Below are positions 1 through 5,756 of a stretch of 5,756 nucleotides of DNA, in pieces. Location: contig CABUHP010000121.1 in NCBI GenBank assembly GCA_902491415.1, positions 1 to 5,756 of the forward strand. The letters are read 5' to 3'. This DNA is from an uncultured Collinsella sp. GTDB taxonomy: Bacteria > Actinomycetota > Coriobacteriia > Coriobacteriales > Coriobacteriaceae. Made by a program: the position numbers and the translations under genes. Position 1 is the first letter of the stretch; each line of letters opens with the position of its first letter. The notes under the pieces were generated by a model. That model was not told the DNA's origin and did not search any database. It saw only the letters and a list, made by a program, of their open reading frames with translations.

Positions 1-36
1 CATGTACAGCGGTTTGTTCCTATTGTCCTCGGCCAT
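1..36 (-). CDS. hspR: HspR heat-shock repressor, N-terminal 12 codons only (cut by window edge)
   Basis: The minus strand from 36 downwards reads MAEDNRNKPLYM and runs off the left edge. HspR proteins of actinobacteria begin their MerR-type helix-turn-helix domain with a PLYMIS-like stretch, so NKPLYM just after a short polar leader fits well. The position immediately behind dnaJ fits too, because dnaK-grpE-dnaJ-hspR is a known actinobacterial operon in which HspR represses the operon with DnaK as co-repressor. A GGAAAGGGA ribosome binding site lies at 46-54, 9 nt before the ATG. The gap to the dnaJ stop is 72 nt. The ATGs at 72-74 and 69-71 are out of frame with this start. Only 12 residues are visible, so the call rests mainly on context. 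Confidence 0.72.
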   Translation of the reverse strand, partial: MAEDNRNKPLYM

Positions 37-76
37 GCTACCTGATCCCTTTCCGTCTCGTTATCGTCCATCATAA

Positions 77-92
77 GCCCGCGGGCGCGGGC
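77..92. repeat. Small GC hairpin between dnaJ and hspR
   Basis: GCCCGCG at 77-83 and CGCGGGC at 86-92 are perfect inverted copies separated by 2 nt, in the 72-nt gap between dnaJ and hspR. No T-run follows on either strand, so it does not look like an intrinsic terminator. It could be a transcript-stabilising or pausing structure, or chance in GC-rich DNA. Confidence 0.3.
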
Positions 93-108
93 GTGCGCCA
101 CGACCGCC

Positions 109-1074
109 CTAGTACGTCGCCTTGTAACGGTTGACCTTCTCGCGATAATCGCGCGTGTCGGCCTCGCGCAGCTTGGTCATGGCATCGCGCTCATCGTCGG
201 ACAGGTTCGTGGGGACCTGCACCTTGATCTCGACGAGCAGCGCACCCGTGCGGCCGCGATGCTTAACGTCGGGCGCACCCATCTCCTTAAAGCGAAACTT
301 CTTGCCCGTCTGGGTACCCGCGGGCACCTTCAGACGAACCGTCGCACCGCCGGGCGTCGGCACGTCCACCGTGCAGCCGAGCGCCGCCTCATAGACCGAG
401 ACCGGTACCTCCATGGTCACGTCGGCACCTTTACGCTTAAACAGCGGGTGCTCCTCCACATGCGTGGTCACGACCAGGTCGCCGCGCTCGCCGCCGGCAA
501 CGCCATACTCGCCGCGACGCTTGTAGCGTAGCTTGCCGCCGTCGACCGCGCCCGCGGGCACCGAGACCGTAATGGTCTGCTGCTCGCCTGTCGAGGGAAT
601 GCGATAGGTGACCTTGTGCGTCACGCCGCGAAACGCGTCCTCGGCCGTCACATCGACGGTCAGCGACAGGTCGCCGCCCTTGCGAGCGCGGCTGCGGCCA
701 GCGCCGGCACCGGCAGCGCCCGCAGCCCCGGCAAAGCCCGAGCCCCAATCGCTGCCCCAGGCGCCGTTGCCGCTAAAGATGCTGTCGAAGATGTCGCCCC
801 AGCCGCTGGCACCCGCGCCGGCACCGTAGCCGCCGCCATACGCGCCGCCCGCGCCCGGCATACCGCCAAACATGAGCATCTGGTCGTACTCTTTGCGCTT
901 CTTCTCGTCCGAAAGCGTCTCGTAGGCCTCGCTGATCTCCTTGAACTTGGCCTCGTCGCCGCCGGCATCGGGGTGATATTTTTGCGCGAGCTTGCGAAAC
1001 GCGCTCTTGATCTCTTTGTCGGAGGCGCTCTTGGATACGCCCAGGATGTCATAGAAGGTTTTGCCTGCAGCCAT
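109..1074 (-). CDS. dnaJ: DnaJ/CbpA-type Hsp40 co-chaperone without zinc finger (321 aa)
   Basis: J-domain co-chaperone that delivers unfolded clients to DnaK in the cytoplasm and stimulates its ATPase. The J domain spans about residues 6-67, with the invariant HPD at 34-36 and the [11 protein letters not shown] opening. A long Gly/Ala-rich, Phe- and Trp-containing linker (about 69-133) carries a DIF motif at 94-96. Two beta-sandwich substrate-binding domains follow (about 135-212 and 213-288), with VPAG motifs at 172-175 and 250-253. The protein has one cysteine (C234) and none of the four CxxCxGxG zinc repeats of class A DnaJ, so it is a class B (CbpA-like) Hsp40. The start has a strong AGGAGAGGAG site (1080-1089) 5 nt upstream. 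It lies 108 nt behind grpE with a GC hairpin in the gap, and hspR follows. Family and operon placement are clear. Whether to call it dnaJ or cbpA is a naming choice. Confidence 0.95.
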   Translation of the reverse strand: MAAGKTFYDILGVSKSASDKEIKSAFRKLAQKYHPDAGGDEAKFKEISEAYETLSDEKKRKEYDQMLMFGGMPGAGGAYGGGYGAGAGASGWGDIFDSIFSGNGAWGSDWGSGFAGAAGAAGAGAGRSRARKGGDLSLTVDVTAEDAFRGVTHKVTYRIPSTGEQQTITVSVPAGAVDGGKLRYKRRGEYGVAGGERGDLVVTTHVEEHPLFKRKGADVTMEVPVSVYEAALGCTVDVPTPGGATVRLKVPAGTQTGKKFRFKEMGAPDVKHRGRTGALLVEIKVQVPTNLSDDERDAMTKLREADTRDYREKVNRYKATY

Positions 1075-1147
1075 CGTAGCTCCTCTCCTGTTATATCCGC
1101 CGCCCCTGCGGACGGCGGCTCATACTGTCATATGGCACTAGGCCAGA

Positions 1148-1177
1148 AAGGGCCCCGGGTGTTGCCCCGGGGCCCTT
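1148..1177 (-). terminator. Strong GC hairpin behind grpE, possible attenuator or processing site
   Basis: Positions 1148-1159 and 1166-1177 form a perfect 12-bp stem (core GGGCCCCGGG) with a 6-nt loop, starting 5 nt past the grpE stop codon. Read on the minus strand, the stem is followed only by a short T-rich tail (TTTCT counting the stem edge), so termination is probably partial. Since dnaJ and hspR continue in the same direction, it may lower expression of the distal genes relative to dnaK-grpE, or protect the 3' end of a processed dnaK-grpE mRNA. The stem is visible; the function is inferred. Confidence 0.55.
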
Positions 1178-1182
1178 CTCAA

Positions 1183-2025
1183 TTACTCCTCGGTGCTCTC
1201 GGCCGTATCGGCCGTAGCATCCTCGGGCGCCGCTTCGGGCTCCGGTGCGGGGCGCTTCTCGCCACCGTAGGTCACCGTCACCATCGCGGAACGCAGGATG
1301 CGATCCGCCATGCGGTAGCCCTTCTGGTACACATCGTTGACGGTCTCGTCATACTGCGATGCGTCCTCGACGCGACCCACAGCCTGGTGCTCGAGCGGAT
1401 CGAACGCCTCGCCCTTGGGGTCGATGGGCTCAACGCCCTCGTGCGCAAACACGTCGAGCAGCTTGGCATGTACCGCGTCAACGCCATCGACGAACTGCTT
1501 AAAGTCGTCGGAAAGCTCCTGGCTGCGGGCATGGTCGATCGCGCGCTCGATATCGTCGATCACCGGCAACAGCGCGGTGACAAGCTTCTCGGTCGCGCGC
1601 TCGCGCTCGGCGATGCGCTCGTTGGCGGTGCGGCGACGGAAGTTCTCCCAGTCGGCCTGCAGACGAGCGGTGCGCTCGGTAGCGTCCTTCGCCTTGTCCT
1701 CGGCGGCCTTCTGAGCCTCTGCCGCAGCATCGAGCTCATTGCGCACGTCGGCAAGCTCCTTTTGGGCCTGCTCGAACTTGAGCTTAAAGTCGTTGTCGGC
1801 GGCTTCCTCACCGGCGCGGATAGCGGCTTCCACCATCTCGTCCTCGGTCATCGTCGCCTCCTTGTTGGAATCCTCTACCTGGTTCTCGGCAGCCTCGGCG
1901 GCCGGGGCCTCATTGACCTCGATATCGTCTGCGGCCTCTACGGGAATCTTCACGTCCTTCTCCTCAGAGTCAACGGGGGCGGCGCCGGCGGCAGCCGCCT
2001 CCGTGCGAGCTTTACGGGCGGACAT
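1183..2025 (-). CDS. grpE: GrpE, nucleotide exchange factor for DnaK (280 aa from the first start)
   Basis: GrpE releases ADP from DnaK and so resets the chaperone cycle. The order is an Ala/Glu-rich acidic N-terminal region (1-75), a long coiled coil (about 80-135) ending in the family signature RLQADWENFRRR (121-132), then the beta-rich DnaK-binding head with FDPLEHQAV (208-216) and GYRMADRILRSAMVTV (237-252), and a Pro/Glu/Ala tail (258-280). The ATG at 2025 lies 2 nt after the dnaK stop, with GAGGA (2035-2039) inside the dnaK end, so translation is probably coupled. The length exceeds the usual 180-220 aa because of the N-terminal extension. An internal Met59 at 1851 has a near-perfect ribosome binding site and would give a 222-aa protein of normal size. 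I list the longer form because its start is coupled to dnaK and its extension is compositionally coherent; the shorter form may also be made. The family assignment is certain, the start is not. Confidence 0.95.
   Translation of the reverse strand: MSARKARTEAAAAGAAPVDSEEKDVKIPVEAADDIEVNEAPAAEAAENQVEDSNKEATMTEDEMVEAAIRAGEEAADNDFKLKFEQAQKELADVRNELDAAAEAQKAAEDKAKDATERTARLQADWENFRRRTANERIAERERATEKLVTALLPVIDDIERAIDHARSQELSDDFKQFVDGVDAVHAKLLDVFAHEGVEPIDPKGEAFDPLEHQAVGRVEDASQYDETVNDVYQKGYRMADRILRSAMVTVTYGGEKRPAPEPEAAPEDATADTAESTEE
1849..1863 (-). promoter_or_regulatory. Internal ribosome binding site and alternative start in grpE
   Basis: On the minus strand AAGGAGG (1857-1863) is followed after 5 nt by an in-frame ATG (1849-1851), codon 59 of the long grpE frame. 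The match to the Shine-Dalgarno consensus is better than that of the upstream start (GAGGA, 9-nt spacing). The product would begin MTEDEMVEAA and keep the coiled coil and head intact. This may be the true start or a second start giving two GrpE isoforms. Confidence 0.55.
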
Positions 2026-2027
2026 GA

Positions 2028-3920
<1,893 letters not shown>

Positions 3921-3948
3921 TAGAAATTCCCTCTCTCTTGTGCGTTTG

Positions 3949-3976
3949 CACCGACTCGGCGGTCTGCCGCGCGGTG
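3949..3976 (-). other. Possible stem-loop in the dnaK mRNA leader
   Basis: CACCG at 3949-3953 can pair with CGGTG at 3972-3976, and inside it GCGG (3959-3962) can pair with CCGC (3967-3970). The structure sits about 30 nt upstream of the dnaK start and does not cover the ribosome binding site at 3929-3934. It may influence mRNA stability. Given the base composition it may also be chance. Confidence 0.25.
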
Positions 3977-3999
3977 TTTCGGCTTGTCTTTCAGGATGT

Positions 4000-4042
4000 A
4001 GTGTATCCCCTTATGGGCCGGAATATACAAAATCTAAGTCAA
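4000..4042 (-). promoter_or_regulatory. Probable dnaK operon promoter region (exact boxes uncertain)
   Basis: The DNA upstream of dnaK turns AT-rich at about 4021-4085, unlike the surrounding sequence, as expected for a promoter. On the minus strand several boxes are visible: TTGACT (4042-4037) as a -35, TATATT (4027-4022) as a -10, and further down TTGTAT (4030-4025) with TACACT (4005-4000) at a long 19-nt spacing. TTGACT and TATATT are only 9 nt apart, so they cannot be one promoter, and no pair is ideal. A promoter here is near certain from position; the particular boxes are guesses. Confidence 0.45.
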
Positions 4043-4047
4043 TTCAT

Positions 4048-4061
4048 ATAAGATTTCTTAT
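4048..4061. promoter_or_regulatory. Palindrome upstream of dnaK, candidate operator
   Basis: ATAAGA (4048-4053) and TCTTAT (4056-4061) are perfect inverted copies with a 2-nt centre, just upstream of the TTGACT box. An overlapping pair, AAATCT (4030-4035) and AGATTT (4051-4056), is also inverted. Neither matches the HspR operator HAIR (CTTGAGT-N7-ACTCAAG) or CIRCE. An operator role is suggested by position only; AT-rich DNA yields such palindromes by chance. Confidence 0.3.
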
Positions 4062-4194
4062 TGCTGAGAGTTTAGGTTCTTAAATGCGCAGGTAGATGCG
4101 CTGATTGAGTTCTCGGCAAATCTATCGAGATCTATGTAGAGATGGCTGAGGTTTGGGTCCGGGGGCGCCTGGGGCTGCCTTGTGGAAAGCTCGT

Positions 4195-4257
4195 CCCGGT
4201 TTGAGCGTGGATTCCGGGTCGCAGTTTCCCGTCTGAAGACTCAACCGGAAACCGTAT
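4195..4257 (+). repeat. Tandem repeat unit 1 (63 nt)
   Basis: This unit begins CCCGGTTTGAG and contains the core TCGCAGTTTCC (4219-4229). Its first 35 nt match unit 2 at 29 positions; the second half matches less well, though both end in a GAAAC-containing segment. Inside the unit, GTTTCC (4224-4229) is inverted against GGAAAC (4247-4252), and GGTTTGAG near the start is inverted against CTCAACC (4240-4246) with one bulged base. So each unit can fold on itself. Confidence 0.7.
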
Positions 4258-4319
4258 CCCGTTTTGAGAGCTGATACCGGCTCGCAGTTTCCGCTAGCGG
4301 GCCTAACCCGAAACTGCAA
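4258..4319 (+). repeat. Tandem repeat unit 2 (62 nt)
   Basis: This unit begins CCCGTTTTGAG and contains the same core TCGCAGTTTCC (4282-4292). It carries a perfect 8-bp inverted pair, GCAGTTTC (4284-4291) and GAAACTGC (4310-4317), enclosing the 10-bp palindrome CCGCTAGCGG (4291-4300). A further CCCGTTTTTCGG directly after it (from 4320) looks like the start of a third, truncated unit. Confidence 0.7.
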
Positions 4320-4343
4320 CCCGTTTTTCGGCCAAATAACGGG
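4320..4343. repeat. Small inverted repeat after the tandem units
   Basis: CCCGTT (4320-4325) and AACGGG (4338-4343) are perfect inverted copies with a 12-nt loop. The left arm coincides with the opening of the repeat unit (CCCGTTTT), so this may be a broken third unit that ends in its own hairpin. Confidence 0.4.
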
Positions 4344-4404
4344 ATGCCCTTTCCGCAGGCGCGCTCAATCGCCCTATATTTCAAGTCACCTTTAGCTAAC
4401 ATTT

Positions 4405-4437
4405 GCGCAGCTCAACGGCCCCACCTGCGCGTTTTTT
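4405..4437 (+). terminator. Intrinsic terminator-like hairpin with no gene in front of it
   Basis: GCGCAG (4405-4410) pairs with CTGCGC (4425-4430) around a 14-nt loop and is followed by GTTTTTT (4431-4437). On the plus strand this is the layout of a rho-independent terminator, although the stem is short. No plus-strand protein gene lies upstream within the window. It could end an unrecognised small RNA that includes the tandem repeats, or shield the ferredoxin gene from read-through. Confidence 0.5.
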
Positions 4438-4489
4438 AGTAAACCTTGGCATACTCGGCGAACGGTATGAAGATGCCGGCCAGAGGGTA

Positions 4490-4517
4490 TTGCAAACGGT
4501 CGCTCCCGTGGTATGTT
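4490..4517 (+). promoter_or_regulatory. Ferredoxin gene promoter (extended -10)
   Basis: TTGCAA (4490-4495) is a fair -35 box. After 16 nt comes TATGTT (4512-4517) as the -10, preceded by TGG (4509-4511), which makes an extended -10 element. Transcription would start near 4524, giving a leader of about 55 nt before the ATG at 4579. It fits a housekeeping sigma factor; no operator is evident. Confidence 0.6.
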
Positions 4518-4578
4518 TTTGCCCGAATCAAACCGGCGCGCATCGCCTGTAGCGTCGGTCAACAGAGAGGAAACTACC

Positions 4579-4764
4579 ATGGCTCATCCCGTAATTGATG
4601 CCGACGAGTGCATCGCTTGTGGCGTTTGCGTCGACTCCTGCCCCGCTGGCGTTCTGGAGCTCCAGGACGTTGCTACCGTCGCCGACGAGGATTCCTGCGT
4701 CGCCTGTGGCGCTTGCCAGGACGCTTGCCCCGCTGGCGCGATCACCGAGATCGTCGAGGAGTAA
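4579..4764 (+). CDS. 2[4Fe-4S] ferredoxin, clostridial type (61 aa)
   Basis: Small soluble electron carrier with two low-potential [4Fe-4S] clusters, of the kind that serves pyruvate:ferredoxin oxidoreductase, hydrogenases and similar anaerobic enzymes. Two CxxCxxCxxxCP motifs are complete: Cys 11, 14, 17, 21 with Pro22, and Cys 40, 43, 46, 50 with Pro51. In this family the first three cysteines of one motif and the last of the other bind each cluster. The halves show the usual internal duplication (ECIACGVCVDSCPAG and SCVACGACQDACPAG). The protein is acidic and near the typical 55-60 aa. The ATG at 4579 follows AGAGAGG (4564-4570) by 8 nt; the longer frame open from 4513 would begin inside the -10 box and is rejected. 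It is a single-gene unit with its own promoter and terminator, so its physiological partner cannot be read from context. Confidence 0.95.
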   Translation: MAHPVIDADECIACGVCVDSCPAGVLELQDVATVADEDSCVACGACQDACPAGAITEIVEE

Positions 4765-4804
4765 CAACTCCCCCACTTGCACACTCAGAAGTACACCGTG
4801 CACA

Positions 4805-4842
4805 AAAAGGAGGCCTCCGCATCGCCGCGGAGGCCTCCTTTT
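4805..4842. terminator. Strong bidirectional terminator between ferredoxin and niaR
   Basis: Positions 4805-4820 and 4827-4842 form a perfect 16-bp stem (core GGAGGCCTCCGC, flanked by AAAA and TTTT) with a 6-nt loop. A T-run closes the stem on both strands, so it should stop ferredoxin transcripts rightwards and the nadC-niaR transcript leftwards. It starts 40 nt after the ferredoxin stop codon. Confidence 0.9.
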
Positions 4843-4880
4843 GCATGTGTGGGCAGCTAATTTGGAGAGGGACCCTTGGC

Positions 4881-4947
4881 AGTTGCGGTGGAATAGTTCC
4901 TGTTTTATGGCTTAGATGCCGATTTTAGGAACTATTTCACCGCAACT
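4881..4947. repeat. 67-bp near-perfect hairpin element, MITE/REP-like candidate
   Basis: The arms 4881-4901 and 4927-4947 are 21-nt inverted copies differing at one position (4891 against 4937, a G-T pair). The 25-nt loop contains GGC (4909-4911) and GCC (4918-4920), which can form an inner stem. Neither strand has a T-run after the stem, so it is not an intrinsic terminator, and a better terminator already sits at 4805-4842. Arm length and lack of any gene suggest a small mobile or dispersed palindromic element. No target-site duplication is obvious at its edges. Confidence 0.7.
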
Positions 4948-4964
4948 TATAGATGCAGCGTCGG

Positions 4965-5510
4965 CTACGAGAGATCATCCTCGTAGGGCATTAAATCGGC
5001 AAGGTAGCCCTTCTCCTTGAGCATGGCCTCGATCTCGTCGAGGGTCTGTTCGTCCTCCGCCGCAATGCGATGGAAGTGATAGCCGCTCGTCACCGTTAGC
5101 AGCGGAAAGCTCTTGCCACTCTCGATATCGCGCAGATAGCGCTCGACATCGCGACGATTGCGGATGTCCAGGTCGGCCGTAATCTTACCGTACACGCGGT
5201 GATTGACGATTACGTTGAGCACGGCGCCGCCGGCGTCGACGATACTCGTGAGCTCATCGCCTGCCTGCTCCACGCTGTGGCGAACCTTGACCAAGCGCGT
5301 AGGCACGGCGGGGCTGCTGGGCGCCTCCTGCAACACGTAGCCGCGGTTGGTCGCCACGATATCGTGCCCATCAGCGCGCAGCAGGGCGATGTCCTGCACC
5401 ACGATCTGGCGGCTCACACCCACCTCGCGGGCAAGCGTGCTGCCCGATACGGGCCCCTTGGCCCCCTCGAGCACGGCCATGATGGCACGGCGACGCTCGC
5501 GGGCGTCCAT
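4965..5510 (-). CDS. niaR: NiaR-type niacin-responsive repressor of NAD genes (HTH + 3H domain, 181 aa)
   Basis: Transcriptional repressor that in Bacillus and Thermotoga binds nicotinic acid and shuts off NAD synthesis and niacin uptake genes. An N-terminal helix-turn-helix of the HTH_11 type (about 6-60) contains VSRQIVVQDIALLRADG (32-48) and ends in a wing at NRGYVL (55-60). The 3H domain (about 72-175) shows its namesake histidines: H78 in VKVRHS, H104 in VNHRVYG, and H145/H147 in GYHFHRI. H78, E86, H145 and H147 are spaced like the metal ligands I recall for the Thermotoga homologue (His, Glu, His, His). Length is normal. The ATG overlaps the nadC stop by 1 nt (TAATG) with only a weak GGACGG site (5517-5522), so translation is probably coupled to nadC. 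The pairing with nadC supports a role in NAD regulation. The operon promoter, where its operator would be, lies outside the window. Confidence 0.9.
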   Translation of the reverse strand: MDARERRRAIMAVLEGAKGPVSGSTLAREVGVSRQIVVQDIALLRADGHDIVATNRGYVLQEAPSSPAVPTRLVKVRHSVEQAGDELTSIVDAGGAVLNVIVNHRVYGKITADLDIRNRRDVERYLRDIESGKSFPLLTVTSGYHFHRIAAEDEQTLDEIEAMLKEKGYLADLMPYEDDLS

Positions 5511-5756
5511 TATTTACCGTCCAGCAGACGCAGGTGCTTAAGCGAGAGGTCGAGGATCGGCGCGGAGTGCGTCAGGGCGCCCGAGCTAATGTAGTCGACG
5601 CCCAGATCAGCCAGGGCGCGGATATTGCTGGCGTCCACGTTGCCCGAGCACTCGGTCTTGGCGCGACCGGCGATAAGCTCGATAGCGGCGGCCATGTCGT
5701 CATGGGTCATGTTGTCGAACATGATGATGTCGGCGCCGGCCTCCATGGCCTCGCGC
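5510..5756 (-). CDS. nadC: NadC, quinolinate phosphoribosyltransferase, C-terminal part (start beyond right edge)
   Basis: Nicotinate-nucleotide pyrophosphorylase (carboxylating): quinolinate plus PRPP gives nicotinate mononucleotide, CO2 and pyrophosphate, the third step of de novo NAD synthesis after NadB and NadA. The visible 81 residues belong to the C-terminal alpha/beta-barrel. They include REAMEAGADIIMFDNM, the phosphate-binding segment ECSGNVDASNI and the signature GVDYISSGALTHSAP, followed by the usual short tail ending LRLLDGK. The frame is open across the right edge at 5755, so the ATG at 5746 is an internal methionine and the gene continues outside. SGN in place of the more common SGG is a variation I believe occurs in the family. 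The stop overlaps the niaR start, so both genes share one transcript; nadA and nadB may lie upstream, outside the window. Confidence 0.93.
   Translation of the reverse strand, partial: REAMEAGADIIMFDNMTHDDMAAAIELIAGRAKTECSGNVDASNIRALADLGVDYISSGALTHSAPILDLSLKHLRLLDGK

Larger units (their letters stand above)
4086..4489. other. Non-coding intergenic stretch with repeats and an orphan terminator
   Basis: No reading frame here has a ribosome binding site with a plausible product. The one open frame of note (minus strand, 4122-4319, TTG start) is a by-product of the tandem repeats. What the stretch does contain is a short inverted pair TCTCG (4111-4115)/CGAGA (4126-4130), two tandem repeat units at 4195-4319, a small hairpin at 4320-4343 and a terminator-like hairpin at 4405-4437. 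The dnaK promoter region lies to the left and the ferredoxin promoter to the right. Confidence 0.75.

Noticed and set aside
4037..4042. TTGACT as the -35 of a standard dnaK promoter
   Set aside because: No -10-like hexamer lies 16-19 nt downstream; the sequence there is GC-rich. It is kept only as one of several candidate boxes.
4111..4130. TTGAGT followed by TCTCG...CGAGA, considered as a HAIR (HspR) operator
   Set aside because: The half-sites do not match CTTGAGT/ACTCAAG and the spacing differs, and it lies about 190 nt or more upstream of dnaK.
4122..4319. 65-codon minus-strand frame with two similar 21-residue segments
   Set aside because: The peptide repeat follows from the 63-nt DNA repeat period. 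It needs a TTG start, has no ribosome binding site, and the product resembles no family.
4513..4578. N-terminal extension of the ferredoxin by 22 codons
   Set aside because: That ATG lies within the -10 box of the likely promoter and has no ribosome binding site; the ATG at 4579 has a good one and gives the family's normal length.
4881..4947. Reading the 67-bp hairpin as the niaR terminator
   Set aside because: On the minus strand the stem is followed by GCCAAGGG rather than a T-run, and a textbook terminator is present at 4805-4842.

Overview
The window looks like chromosomal DNA from a GC-rich, anaerobic actinobacterium, most likely of the Coriobacteriia (Collinsella or a relative). The pointers are the gene order dnaK-grpE-dnaJ-hspR, which is the actinobacterial arrangement, a small clostridial-type 2[4Fe-4S] ferredoxin typical of anaerobes, and a nadC gene followed by a NiaR-type repressor. 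The genus is an inference from gene content and style, not from a database match. No mobile gene, CRISPR array, tRNA or rRNA is visible.

Positions 1-4085 hold the main heat-shock chaperone operon, read right to left on the minus strand: dnaK (Hsp70), grpE (nucleotide exchange factor, 2 nt after dnaK), dnaJ (an Hsp40 without a zinc finger) and the first 12 codons of hspR (MerR-family repressor). DnaJ delivers substrates and stimulates DnaK ATPase, GrpE resets DnaK, and HspR in actinobacteria uses DnaK as co-repressor to shut the operon down. A 12-bp GC hairpin lies just behind grpE and may separate dnaJ-hspR expression from dnaK-grpE. The grpE frame also contains an excellent internal ribosome binding site and start. 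An AT-rich pocket upstream of dnaK (about 4021-4085) carries the probable promoter and a small palindrome, but no canonical HspR operator (HAIR) or CIRCE element was found.

Positions 4086-4489 contain no credible protein gene. The stretch holds two tandem, diverged copies of a 62-63 nt repeat with internal inverted repeats, and then a plus-strand terminator-like hairpin with a T-run that has no gene in front of it. A small RNA or a non-coding repeat element is possible.

Positions 4490-4842 are a compact single-gene unit on the plus strand: an extended -10 promoter, the 61-residue ferredoxin gene and a strong, symmetrical terminator that probably also stops leftward transcripts.

Positions 4843-5756 start with a 67-bp near-perfect hairpin that lacks a T-run (a MITE/REP-like candidate). 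They continue with niaR and the 3' end of nadC on the minus strand, overlapping by 1 nt (TAATG). These are the tail of a NAD de novo biosynthesis operon and its likely niacin-responsive repressor.

Most of the window is ordinary housekeeping. The parts that deserve attention are the non-coding elements between genes and the grpE double start; no clear new biological system is visible.
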